Below are positions 1-7,587 of a stretch of 30,927 nucleotides of DNA, piece by piece. Source of the stretch: Nitrospiraceae bacterium UBA2600 (GTDB lineage Bacteria; Nitrospirota; Thermodesulfovibrionia; Thermodesulfovibrionales; Thermodesulfovibrionaceae). The translations under genes were made by a program, and so were the position numbers. The stretch spans positions 1 through 30,927 of the forward strand of contig DDKK01000043.1 of assembly GCA_002339325.1 (NCBI GenBank), read 5' to 3'. Each line of letters begins with the position of its first letter. The stretch's first letter is position 1. The notes under the pieces are model-generated. The model did not search any database, was not told the origin of the DNA, and was given only the letters and a program-made list of their open reading frames with translations.

Positions 1-246
1 GAAGCTGCATTAAGCGTGTGGGCAAAAGAAGTTGACATCTCAAAAATCAAAATTCTTGACTACGGTGAATATTTACCAAACTGGCCTTTTGCAGTGGTGA
101 ACAATCAAAATCCAGAGCTAACAGCAAAGGTAAAAAAAATAATCACAAAAATAGAAGACGTTACAATATTAAACAGAGCAAAGGTAAAAGCCTTTAAAGA
201 GGCATCAAATGAAGATATGGAACTACTTAAGAAACTCAGTTACTAA
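1..246 (+). CDS. PhnD-like periplasmic binding protein, C-terminal fragment
   Basis: This reading frame is open from the first base of the window and ends at TAA 244-246, so only the last 81 residues of a larger protein are visible. The tail contains the pattern LPNWPFAVV followed by NPELTAKVKKII, which resembles the C-terminal lobe of phosphate/phosphonate-type (PhnD family) solute-binding proteins. An internal GTG at 16 is not a credible start because the frame continues upstream without a stop. The gene overlaps the following histidine kinase gene by 38 nt, so the protein may serve as the ligand-binding partner of that sensor rather than of a transporter. No permease gene is visible, but the upstream side is cut off. 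The family call rests on a short tail and is moderate. Confidence 0.6.
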   Translation, partial: EAALSVWAKEVDISKIKILDYGEYLPNWPFAVVNNQNPELTAKVKKIITKIEDVTILNRAKVKAFKEASNEDMELLKKLSY

Positions 247-1807
247 AAAAGCTCTCGTATCCATACATAGATTGAGTATAGGCTGGAAGATATTTTTCTC
301 TTTTCTCATTCTCTTTTTTGTAATAATGCTGTCGATAAACCTTCTCATTCTCAACTATCAAAAAAAATCATTGAGAAACCAGATAGATGCAAATATCTCT
401 TTGCTTCTTGAAAATCTATCAAAAGAAGTAGTAGATAATTTTATTTTCTTTGACCCTCTCGCAATTGACGAAAAAATAAACTCTGCCATGAGCAATCCCG
501 GAATGGAGTATATAATGCTCACTGACAACAATGGTAGGGTAATAGGTCATAGTGATAGAAGCCAACTTGGTAAATACGTAAACTTAGATTATAATAGATG
601 GCGAAAAATAGACTATGACAGAATTCTTCATATAAATTTACCCGTTGTCTCAGGAGATAACTATTTTGGAATACTAAGAGCTGGGGTATCAAACATTAAA
701 ATAAATGACTACATAGAAAAATCAACAAAAAATTTAGAAAACTACATTTACATAATAAGTTCTCTCTCCTTTGCCCTAACTGTTTTACTCTCTTTCATGC
801 TTTCTAAAACCCTAATAAAACCACTTCAAAGTCTAAAAAATAAAATGGCAAACATAGGGACGGACAAGCTTGAACTGTGCGAAAATCCTACAAATGTTCT
901 GTGTAAAGATGTTTTCAAATGTGAAAAAACAGACTGTCCTGCCTATGGTAAGGAAAGATGCTGGTTCATAAAAGAAGCAAAAGAAAATTGCAAACAGTGC
1001 CATAACATTGACTGTAAAGAATGTTATGTTTATAAAATCTCCTGTGGTGATGAAATAGGCTATTTAATTGAAACTTTCAATGAGATGATAGTTAAATTGA
1101 GAGATTCTTTACGAGAGCTTGACAGAACAACAAAAGAGAAATTAAGGCTTGAAAAATCCTCTGCAATGGCTGAAATGGCAATGACCGTTGCTCACGAGAT
1201 AAAAAATCCTCTAAATGCCATAAAAGCATCGACATCTTATTTAAAGGCTAATTTTCATGGTGAAGTTCTAAGAGAGTTTTTGTCCATAATTGACCGAGAA
1301 ACAGAAAGACTGAATGAACTTATAACGAGCTTTCTTTCTTATGCAAGACCTGTTCCACTTAAGTATGAGAAAGGAAATATAAATCATGCCTTAAGGGATG
1401 TTATAAAGCTGGTGGAGACAGAGATAAAGGAAGAAAAAAAGATACTAAAAACCGAGTTTGACCAATCAATACCGGAATTTTATTTTGATAATCATCAACT
1501 AAAACAGGCTGTTCTTAATTTATTAGTAAATGCCACAGATGCTACCAATGAGGGTGACATAATAACAGTTAAAACCGAAAAGATAGATGGAAAAGTAAGA
1601 ATTATAATAAAAGATACGGGAACAGGAATTCCTGAAGAAATTATGGATAAAATATTCGAACCCTTTTTCACTACAAAAACTACTGGGTCAGGATTAGGCT
1701 TAGCCTGCGTAGAGAGAATAATAAAAGAGCATGAAGGCACAATCGATATAAAAAGTAAAATAGATGAAGGCACTGAATTCATAATTGAAATACCAATAAA
1801 AGGTTAA
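209..1807 (+). CDS. Membrane sensor histidine kinase with Cys-rich insert in HAMP
   Basis: A 532-residue two-component sensor kinase. In order: transmembrane helix at about 26-50; extracytoplasmic sensor region of about 125 residues with a Cache-like piece (EYIMLTDNNGRVIGHS); second helix at about 178-200; HAMP domain; HisKA; HATPase. The phosphoacceptor is His329 in the H-box VAHEIKNPLN. The N-box (LLVNATDAT), G1 (DTGTGIP) and G2 (GSGLGLA) boxes are intact. Unusually, the HAMP domain is split: its first helix ends near residue 221, a stretch with ten cysteines (224, 232, 238, 243, 251, 261, 264, 269, 272, 279) follows, and the second helix begins at 280. The insert contains the CPAY/CW pattern of so-called two-CW cysteine modules. 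Its partner regulator starts 2 nt downstream. The start overlaps the preceding gene by 38 nt, so the exact start is less certain than the rest. Confidence 0.9.
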   Translation: MKIWNYLRNSVTKKALVSIHRLSIGWKIFFSFLILFFVIMLSINLLILNYQKKSLRNQIDANISLLLENLSKEVVDNFIFFDPLAIDEKINSAMSNPGMEYIMLTDNNGRVIGHSDRSQLGKYVNLDYNRWRKIDYDRILHINLPVVSGDNYFGILRAGVSNIKINDYIEKSTKNLENYIYIISSLSFALTVLLSFMLSKTLIKPLQSLKNKMANIGTDKLELCENPTNVLCKDVFKCEKTDCPAYGKERCWFIKEAKENCKQCHNIDCKECYVYKISCGDEIGYLIETFNEMIVKLRDSLRELDRTTKEKLRLEKSSAMAEMAMTVAHEIKNPLNAIKASTSYLKANFHGEVLREFLSIIDRETERLNELITSFLSYARPVPLKYEKGNINHALRDVIKLVETEIKEEKKILKTEFDQSIPEFYFDNHQLKQAVLNLLVNATDATNEGDIITVKTEKIDGKVRIIIKDTGTGIPEEIMDKIFEPFFTTKTTGSGLGLACVERIIKEHEGTIDIKSKIDEGTEFIIEIPIKG

Positions 1808-1809
1808 CA

Positions 1810-3150
1810 ATGGCCTATATCTTATACATAGACGATGAAATAAGCGCCCTTCGGGCGATTTCAGCAATTCTAAAAAAAGAAGGCTATTCAGTCTATACAG
1901 CTACAACAGCTGAAGAAGGTATTGAAGTGCTTAAGAAAAACCCAATTGACTGCATTTTACTGGACTACAGACTTCCGGGGATGAATGGAATAGATTTGCT
2001 TAAATGGATAAGGGTTAGTGAAATCTCTGTTCCCACAATTATGCTAACAGCCTATGGCACTATCGAGAAAGCAGTGGAAGCCATGAAGCTTGGTGCCCAT
2101 CACTATCTAATAAAACCGGTCGATACAGAACTGTTAGTAAACGTCATAAAAGAAGCTATTGAAAAATCAAAAGGGATTCATAGATTTGAAAAAATCGATG
2201 CTCCTTTTCCAGAAATAATAGGAAAAAGCAAGGTCATGCAAGATGTATTCTACATAATGGAAATGGTAGCAGAGAGCAATGCAAACGTTTTAATTACGGG
2301 AGAGTCAGGGACGGGTAAGGAATTGATAGCAAGAGCAATTCATAAAAAATCCTTAAGAAACTCAAAACCTTTTGTTATTGTGGACTGCACAACAATTCCT
2401 GAGAATCTTCTCGAAAGCGAACTTTTTGGTCATGAGAAGGGAGCTTTTACAGGAGCTACCGAAAGAAAGACCGGTCTCATAGAGCTTGCCCATGAAGGAA
2501 CTGTTTTTCTCGATGAAATCGGAGAGCTTCCAATGTTCCTACAGAAAAAACTTCTCCGATTTCTTCAGGAAAGGGAAATTCAAAGAATTGGAAGCACTCA
2601 CAGAATAAAAATCGACGTAAGAGTGATTTCCGCCACCAACAGAGACCTTGAAAAGGCAGTTAAAGAGGGGACTTTCAGAGAAGACCTTTACTGGCGATTA
2701 AATGTGGTGAGAATCAATCTCCCTCCTTTAAGAGAGAGAAAGGAGGATATTCCCTTACTTGTAAACCACTTCCTTAATAAGTTCTCAAAAGAAAACAATA
2801 AGCCTCTTCCTCAACTTGAACAAGAAGTATTAGAGGCACTCATAAATTATGATTGGCCAGGGAATATAAGGGAACTTGCAAACATAATAGAAAGAGCCGT
2901 GGTTCTATCACCTTCAGGAGTTATATCAATAAAATATCTTCCCAAAAAAATCCAGGAAAAAACTGGCTGGCCAGTAAAAGAAGAGAGCACCCTTAATCTT
3001 CTTGAAGTTGAAAAATCTCTAATCCTAAAAGCATTAAATTCCACTGGCTGGAATCAAACAAAAGCTGCTGAAATTCTTGGTATTTCAAGAAAACAACTTC
3101 GCACTAAAATGAAAAACCATGGGCTTCTATCCTCAGCAGATGAGGATTAA
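1810..3150 (+). CDS. NtrC-family sigma-54-dependent response regulator
   Basis: A 446-residue transcriptional activator with three domains. The receiver domain (about 1-120) has the acidic pair Asp8-Asp9, phosphoacceptor Asp52 (LLDYRLPG) and conserved Lys in LIKPVD. The AAA+ domain has Walker A GESGTGKE at 164-171, the sigma-54 contact loop GAFTGA at 211-216, Walker B VFLDEIGEL just after 232, and the arginine-bearing segment FREDLYWRLNV. The C-terminal Fis-type helix-turn-helix (about 397-440) contains NQTKAAEILGISRKQL. It follows the kinase gene by 2 nt, so the two form a cognate pair. Proteins of this class activate sigma-54 (-24/-12) promoters when phosphorylated; no convincing -24/-12 element was found in the gene-free stretches here, so the targets are unknown. 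Confidence 0.95.
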   Translation: MAYILYIDDEISALRAISAILKKEGYSVYTATTAEEGIEVLKKNPIDCILLDYRLPGMNGIDLLKWIRVSEISVPTIMLTAYGTIEKAVEAMKLGAHHYLIKPVDTELLVNVIKEAIEKSKGIHRFEKIDAPFPEIIGKSKVMQDVFYIMEMVAESNANVLITGESGTGKELIARAIHKKSLRNSKPFVIVDCTTIPENLLESELFGHEKGAFTGATERKTGLIELAHEGTVFLDEIGELPMFLQKKLLRFLQEREIQRIGSTHRIKIDVRVISATNRDLEKAVKEGTFREDLYWRLNVVRINLPPLRERKEDIPLLVNHFLNKFSKENNKPLPQLEQEVLEALINYDWPGNIRELANIIERAVVLSPSGVISIKYLPKKIQEKTGWPVKEESTLNLLEVEKSLILKALNSTGWNQTKAAEILGISRKQLRTKMKNHGLLSSADED

Positions 3151-3193
3151 TCAAAATTTGCTAAAAAAGGAAATGAAAATATAAAATATCTTC

Positions 3194-4003
3194 ATGTCAA
3201 TAGTTGATTTCCATACGCATGCTTTTCCTGAAGAAATAGCTGAGAGAGCCATGGCAAAACTTCAAGAAAACTGTGTGGTAAAAGCCTGTCTGGATGGAAC
3301 TTTGGACTCCCTTATAAAATCAATGGATAAAAGCGGAGTTGAAAGAGCAGTTATCTGTAATATAGCCACAAAACCAGAGCAGTTTTATTCTATCCTGAAA
3401 TGGAGTCAAAAAATACGTTCAGAAAGGATAATACCCCTTTTATCTATTCATCCACTCGACAGGGAAATAAAAGAACACGTAAAAATTATTAAAGAAGAGG
3501 GTTTTCCAGGAATAAAGATGCACCCTTTTTATCAGGATTTTGCTATTGATGACGAGAAAATTTTTCCACTTTACGAAGAACTGACAGAAAGGCAATTACT
3601 TATTATAATGCACTGTGGATACGACATAAGTTTTCCCCAATGGGACATAGCATCACCTCAAAGAATTATTAACGTTATTAATAAATTTCCCCAGCTTAAA
3701 TTTATAACCACCCATCTCGGAGCATGGAAACAGTGGGACGAGGTGGAAAAGCTCATACTTGGTAAAAATATATACATGGAAATCTCGTTCTCCTTTGGCT
3801 GGCTATCAGAGCATAAAATAAAAGAGTTCCTGCTAAAACATCCATCAGATTTTATACTTTTTGGAACAGACTCTCCCTGGGCAGACCAGAGTCAAGAAAT
3901 AGAAAACTTGAAAAACCTATCTTTACCTGAAGAATTAATCCATAAAATCCTCTGCAAAAATGCAGAAAAACTGCTCGAAATAAATGATTTTAAAAATTCC
4001 TAA
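3194..4003 (+). CDS. Amidohydrolase-family metal-dependent hydrolase (ACMSD-like fold)
   Basis: A 269-residue TIM-barrel hydrolase or decarboxylase of the amidohydrolase-2 group. The likely metal and catalytic residues are all present: His7 and His9 in DFHTH, His110 in GIKMHP, His140 in IMHCG, His174 in THLG and Asp226 in FGTDSPW. Length and motif spacing fit predicted TIM-barrel metal enzymes related to ACMSD and uronate isomerases, but the substrate cannot be read from the sequence. A purine-rich AAAGGA lies about 22 nt before the ATG, rather far for a ribosome site, and an in-frame stop just upstream rules out a longer protein starting there. The 3' end overlaps the next gene by 20 nt, suggesting translational coupling. 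Confidence 0.8.
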   Translation: MSIVDFHTHAFPEEIAERAMAKLQENCVVKACLDGTLDSLIKSMDKSGVERAVICNIATKPEQFYSILKWSQKIRSERIIPLLSIHPLDREIKEHVKIIKEEGFPGIKMHPFYQDFAIDDEKIFPLYEELTERQLLIIMHCGYDISFPQWDIASPQRIINVINKFPQLKFITTHLGAWKQWDEVEKLILGKNIYMEISFSFGWLSEHKIKEFLLKHPSDFILFGTDSPWADQSQEIENLKNLSLPEELIHKILCKNAEKLLEINDFKNS

Positions 4004-4781
4004 GTCAATTTTTTTAAGTTTTAAGGATTTCTACAAAGACGAAGGCATTTTTTTAAGTGCTGCCCTTGCTTTTTTTTCCATACTTTCTCTAATTCCATTG
4101 AGCATGTTTATAGTAAATATTCTAATAACGTTCACTAAAGAAGAGACAGTTATACGTTTTGTATACAACAAACTTGTTTTTCTATTTCCAGATATAGAAA
4201 TACACATGGTAAAGGAAATAAAAAAAATGCTAATGCTTAAAGGGATTAACGAAATATCTCTCCTTCTTTACGGAATTTTCTCAATTCAACTTTTCGCAGC
4301 CATTGAATTCTCGCTGAATAAAATCTTCAAAGCCCCTAAAAAAAGGCACTTTTTTCTGTCCTTTTTACTTTCCGCATTTATTGTCCTATTAATAATATTT
4401 GCAGTAGGTATATCCTTTGCTCTCTCATACATAATAAGACTCTCGGGTAATCTGCTTATTGCTGAAGTAGGCTTTATCACAAGATTTTTTCTTAAGTATG
4501 TAATCACCTTTTTGTTAATATTTACAATTATTGCCTTCCTTTATAAGTTTTTACCAAACAAGAAAATCAAGACCTCTTCTATTCTGCTGGGTAGCTTTAT
4601 TACAACCGTATTGATAGAAATTGCCAAATATTTATTTGCCTTCTACGTGACAGAAATTATTAAAATTAGCACCTTATACGGTTCAGTATCTACTTTTCTT
4701 GCCCTTTTGATGTGGTTATTTTATGCTTGGGCAGTATTTTTATATGGTGCTGAGCTGATAAACAATCTGGAGAGAAAATAA
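3984..4781 (+). CDS. YihY/BrkB-family inner-membrane protein
   Basis: A 265-residue polytopic membrane protein with about six hydrophobic helices (roughly 20-45, 90-110, 120-150, 165-190, 195-220, 230-255). The N-terminal FYKDEGIFLSAALAFFSILSLIPL and the C-terminal LYGSVSTFLALLMWLFYAWAVFLYGAEL region are characteristic of the YihY/BrkB (formerly wrongly named ribonuclease BN) family. The biochemical role of this family is unsettled. It begins inside the end of the amidohydrolase gene and shares one base (TAATG) with the start of thiD, so it sits in the middle of a translationally coupled run. Confidence 0.85.
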   Translation: MILKIPKSIFLSFKDFYKDEGIFLSAALAFFSILSLIPLSMFIVNILITFTKEETVIRFVYNKLVFLFPDIEIHMVKEIKKMLMLKGINEISLLLYGIFSIQLFAAIEFSLNKIFKAPKKRHFFLSFLLSAFIVLLIIFAVGISFALSYIIRLSGNLLIAEVGFITRFFLKYVITFLLIFTIIAFLYKFLPNKKIKTSSILLGSFITTVLIEIAKYLFAFYVTEIIKISTLYGSVSTFLALLMWLFYAWAVFLYGAELINNLERK

Positions 4782-5545
4782 TGAAAGTAGCATTAACAAT
4801 AGGTGGTTCTGATCCAACAGGAGGAGCGGGAGTTCAGATGGACATCAAAGTTTTTCAAGCTCTTGGTGTTTACGGAGTAAGCGTAGTAACAGCTATAACA
4901 GCGCAAAACACAACTGCTGTAGAAAATATTCATCCCCTATCACCCCAATTGATTGACAGTCAGTTTAAGGCTCTTTTAAATGATATAAATCCATATGGAG
5001 CAAAGATTGGAATGATATACACTTCTGAAGCGTTAGATTGTATCATTGAAAATTGTAAGAAGTATGGAATTAAAAGGCTAATAATTGACCCCATAATAAA
5101 ATCCTCCACAGGAACGGAACTAATACGCAAGGATACTTTAAAAAAACTTAAAGAAGAGGCTATTCCAATGGCAGAGGTAATAACAGCAAATATTCCAGAA
5201 GCTGAAATTCTGTCTGGAATACAAATTAACTCCAAAGAAAGTATTATTGAAGCAGCCAAAACTATTCACAAGATGGGTGTTCAGACTGTTATAATAAAAG
5301 GCGGACACTTAGAGGATAAAGCTTCTGATTTTCTATACGACGGAAAAGAAATCCATATTGAAGAAGATGAAAAATTCTCAGGTATATATCATGGGACAGG
5401 ATGTGCTTTTTCATCGGCTTTTCTCTCTTTTCTATGTCTTGGTTATTCGTCAAAAGATGCTCTTAAAGCTTCAAAAAACTTTGTTAAAAATGCAATAAGA
5501 AACGCCATGAAACTGGGAAAAGGAATGTATTTACTAAAAATATAG
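4781..5545 (+). CDS. thiD: Hydroxymethylpyrimidine/phosphomethylpyrimidine kinase ThiD
   Basis: A 254-residue ribokinase-fold kinase that phosphorylates hydroxymethylpyrimidine phosphate to the diphosphate in thiamine biosynthesis. The N-terminus (TIGGSDPTGGAGVQMDIKVF) and the segment SVVTAITAQNT are ThiD signatures. The anion-hole and catalytic loop GTGCAFSSA places the active cysteine at 208. Length matches the single-domain form; there is no fused ThiE domain. The start codon overlaps the stop of the yihY-like gene by one base. No other thiamine genes and no TPP riboswitch are visible, so regulation appears to follow the operon rather than thiamine. Confidence 0.93.
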   Translation: MKVALTIGGSDPTGGAGVQMDIKVFQALGVYGVSVVTAITAQNTTAVENIHPLSPQLIDSQFKALLNDINPYGAKIGMIYTSEALDCIIENCKKYGIKRLIIDPIIKSSTGTELIRKDTLKKLKEEAIPMAEVITANIPEAEILSGIQINSKESIIEAAKTIHKMGVQTVIIKGGHLEDKASDFLYDGKEIHIEEDEKFSGIYHGTGCAFSSAFLSFLCLGYSSKDALKASKNFVKNAIRNAMKLGKGMYLLKI

Positions 5546-5557
5546 AGGAGGACAAAA

Positions 5558-6439
5558 ATGACCGACAAAGTAGTGCTTAAAACAAATCTTGAAGGCGTAA
5601 AATTCTTAAGAAGTGGTAAGGTAAGAGATATATATGAAATAGAGGATTATCTACTCATAATTGCCACAGACAGAGTTTCTGCCTTTGATGTAGTCCTGCC
5701 TAATGGCATTCCTGGCAAAGGGAGAGTACTAACACAAATATCCCTTTTCTGGTTCAATCAAGTAAAAGATTTAGTAGAAAATCATATTGTCACAGCAAAT
5801 GTAGATGAATTTCCAGAACCTCTCAGAAAATACAGAGAAATTCTTGAAGGAAGAAGCATGCTCGTGAAAAAAGCAAAACCACTGCCTGTGGAATGTATAG
5901 TTCGTGGATACATTACAGGTTCAGGGTGGAAGGACTATCAAAAAACAGGAAATGTATGTGGAATTAAACTTCCCGAAGGTCTCTTAGAGTCCCAGAAGCT
6001 TCCAGAGCCGATTTATACACCAAGCACAAAAGCAGAAGAAGGTCACGATATAAACATCAGCTTCGAAGAGACCATAGAGATTCTTGGAGAGGAAACGGCA
6101 AATCGAGTAAAAGAGCTTACTTTATCAATATACAAAAGAGCTTCAGAGATAGCTGAAAAAAAGGGAATAATAATAGCTGATACAAAGATGGAGTTTGGCT
6201 TTTTTGATGGTAAATTAATTTTAATAGACGAGCTTCTTACTCCCGACTCTTCAAGATTCTGGTCAATGAAAGATTATGCTCCTGGAAAGCCTCAAGACAG
6301 CTATGACAAACAAATAGTAAGAGACTATCTACTTTCAATAAAATGGGACAAAAAACCTCCTGCACCAACACTCCCTGAAGACATAGTTAAGAAAACAGCC
6401 GAAAGATATGAAGAGATATTCAAGATTCTAACGTCTTAA
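5558..6439 (+). CDS. purC: Phosphoribosylaminoimidazole-succinocarboxamide synthase PurC
   Basis: A 293-residue SAICAR synthetase that joins CAIR and aspartate with ATP in purine biosynthesis. The N-terminal SGKVRDIYEI with ATDRVSAFDVVLP, the central ECIVRGYITGSGWKDY and the C-terminal DELLTPDSSRFW are diagnostic. The length and N-terminal extension match the longer (about 295-residue) group. A strong ribosome site (GAGGAGG at 5547-5553) precedes the ATG. The last 20 nt run head-on into the end of nfo on the other strand, leaving no space for a separate terminator; transcription from both sides must end inside the opposing gene or continue as antisense. Confidence 0.96.
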   Translation: MTDKVVLKTNLEGVKFLRSGKVRDIYEIEDYLLIIATDRVSAFDVVLPNGIPGKGRVLTQISLFWFNQVKDLVENHIVTANVDEFPEPLRKYREILEGRSMLVKKAKPLPVECIVRGYITGSGWKDYQKTGNVCGIKLPEGLLESQKLPEPIYTPSTKAEEGHDINISFEETIEILGEETANRVKELTLSIYKRASEIAEKKGIIIADTKMEFGFFDGKLILIDELLTPDSSRFWSMKDYAPGKPQDSYDKQIVRDYLLSIKWDKKPPAPTLPEDIVKKTAERYEEIFKILTS

Positions 6440-7262
6440 GAATATTTCTAACAGACAGTAGATTTTTAACGTCATCTTGTAAACTTTTCTTTGGAGTCTC
6501 AAGTATGAGGGGGACTGAAGATAGTTCTTTAATTTTTAGAAATTTCTTAAATCCTTCCTCTCCAATAAACCCTTTTCCTATATTTTCGTGTCTGTCAATT
6601 CCTGAGCCAGCTGGTGTTTTAGAGTCATTTAGATGAATAAGCTTTATCAAACCAAAATCTCCGTATTTTCTAACCTCTTCTGTGAATCTTTCAATTCCCT
6701 CATCCTTTGTCAAATCATATCCAGCAGCAAAAAGATGACACGTATCAATACATACCCCTGCAACATTCTCTGTTCTAACCCTTTCAAAAGTTTCAAATAA
6801 GTCGACAATATTAGCAGTAATTTTACTTTTTGCCGTATTTTCCAGAAGAATCTTACATGAAACAGTCACATCTATCTTGTTAAATCCTTCCTTTGTCTTA
6901 GAATAAATTTCTTCTTTTTCCATATCCTTATTGTCCTTTAGATGAATTACATAGTAATCAGCATTCAGTAAATCAGCAGTTTGAACCTCTCTCTTCAGTA
7001 AATACCTTGATGAAGAAATGGTTTTCGGAGTAGAAGATATTAGATTTATAAGATAAGATGCATGAACAATCAAGGGATTGAGTCTATAGAATTGTCTATT
7101 TCTCTTGAATTCATCAATTGTATTTTGTTCAAACTCTGGAATCTGCCATACTTGAGGGCTATGGAGAAAAATCTGAAAAGTCTCGCACTTTAATTCAACT
7201 GCCTCGGCAATTGAATTAAGAAGAGTATTTTTTATAGAAGTATGAACACCGATAGGTCTCAT
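6420..7262 (-). CDS. nfo: Endonuclease IV (AP endonuclease) Nfo
   Basis: A 280-residue zinc-dependent AP endonuclease that cleaves DNA 5' to abasic sites in base excision repair. The N-terminus PIGVHTS aligns with the usual IGAHVS start. Also visible are LIVHASYLINL, the metal ligand region LLENTA, the signature GVCIDTCHLFAAGYD, and the LIHLNDSKTPAGSGIDRHENIGKG block. The start is fixed by homology: the conserved N-terminus begins right at this ATG. The start codon lies 9 nt after the end of tRNA-Cys on the same strand, with only a U-rich spacer and no Shine-Dalgarno sequence. Expression is thus probably tied to the tRNA transcript. Confidence 0.95.
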   Translation of the reverse strand: MRPIGVHTSIKNTLLNSIAEAVELKCETFQIFLHSPQVWQIPEFEQNTIDEFKRNRQFYRLNPLIVHASYLINLISSTPKTISSSRYLLKREVQTADLLNADYYVIHLKDNKDMEKEEIYSKTKEGFNKIDVTVSCKILLENTAKSKITANIVDLFETFERVRTENVAGVCIDTCHLFAAGYDLTKDEGIERFTEEVRKYGDFGLIKLIHLNDSKTPAGSGIDRHENIGKGFIGEEGFKKFLKIKELSSVPLILETPKKSLQDDVKNLLSVRNILKTLES

Positions 7263-7271
7263 AAAAGAAAA

Positions 7272-7344
7272 AGGCGACGGCCGGATTCGAACCGGCGAAT
7301 GGCGGTTTTGCAGACCGCTCCCTTAGCCACTTGGGTACGTCGCC
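7272..7344 (-). tRNA. tRNA-Cys (GCA)
   Basis: Read on the minus strand, this 73-nt sequence folds as a cloverleaf with acceptor GGCGACG pairing with CGUCGCC, anticodon GCA flanked by UCU and AA, and T-arm loop GGUUCGAAUCC. The discriminator base is U73, as usual for tRNA-Cys. CCA is not encoded: the bases after position 73 are U-rich. It lies 9 nt downstream of tRNA-Gly and 9 nt upstream of the nfo start codon, so all three probably share a transcript. The anticodon was read by eye, not by a tRNA scan. Confidence 0.95.
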
Positions 7345-7353
7345 AATAAAAAA

Positions 7354-7426
7354 AGCGGGCGACGGGATTTGAACCCGCGACCCCAACCTTGGCAAGGTTG
7401 TGCTCTACCAGCTGAGCTACACCCGC
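7354..7426 (-). tRNA. tRNA-Gly (GCC)
   Basis: The minus-strand sequence is a 73-nt tRNA with acceptor GCGGGUG pairing with CGCCCGC (one U-G pair), D-arm AGCUCAGCUGGUAGAGC, anticodon stem AACCU with anticodon GCC, and T-loop GGUUCAAAUCC. The discriminator is U73, the usual base for bacterial tRNA-Gly. CCA is not encoded. It is the first gene of the minus-strand unit tRNA-Gly, tRNA-Cys, nfo. Confidence 0.95.
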
Positions 7427-7437
7427 ACTATTTATTA

Positions 7438-7468
7438 ATTTTAACTCTTTTAATTCCTTAAATGCAAA
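7438..7468 (-). promoter_or_regulatory. Possible promoter of the tRNA-Gly/tRNA-Cys/nfo unit
   Basis: On the minus strand a TAAAAT (-10-like, 7443-7438) sits 11 nt before the first base of tRNA-Gly, a good distance for a tRNA start. The -35 is weak: TTGCAT (7467-7462) at 18 bp spacing matches only half of the consensus. This is the best candidate in the 161-bp space shared with the divergent redox operon, but it is a weak call. Confidence 0.35.
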
Positions 7469-7544
7469 CTGCTTTTACGTTAGCCAACATGCTAAATTTA
7501 TCACAAAAAAACAATCTCTGTCAAATTTCTCAGACACCTTTTAC

Positions 7545-7573
7545 TTGACTTTTTTGGTAAAGTTTTATTTAAT
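7545..7573 (+). promoter_or_regulatory. Sigma-70-type promoter of the redox operon
   Basis: TTGACT (7545-7550) and TTTAAT (7568-7573) are separated by 17 bp, each matching five of six consensus bases. Transcription would start near 7580, only about 8 nt before the ATG at 7588. No Shine-Dalgarno sequence precedes that ATG, so the first gene of the operon would be translated from a nearly leaderless message. Confidence 0.6.
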
Positions 7574-7587
7574 AAATTACAATCGTT

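Noticed and set aside
2076..2095. TGGCAC as part of a sigma-54 promoter
   Set aside because: It lies inside the regulator gene and lacks the -12 TTGC at proper spacing.
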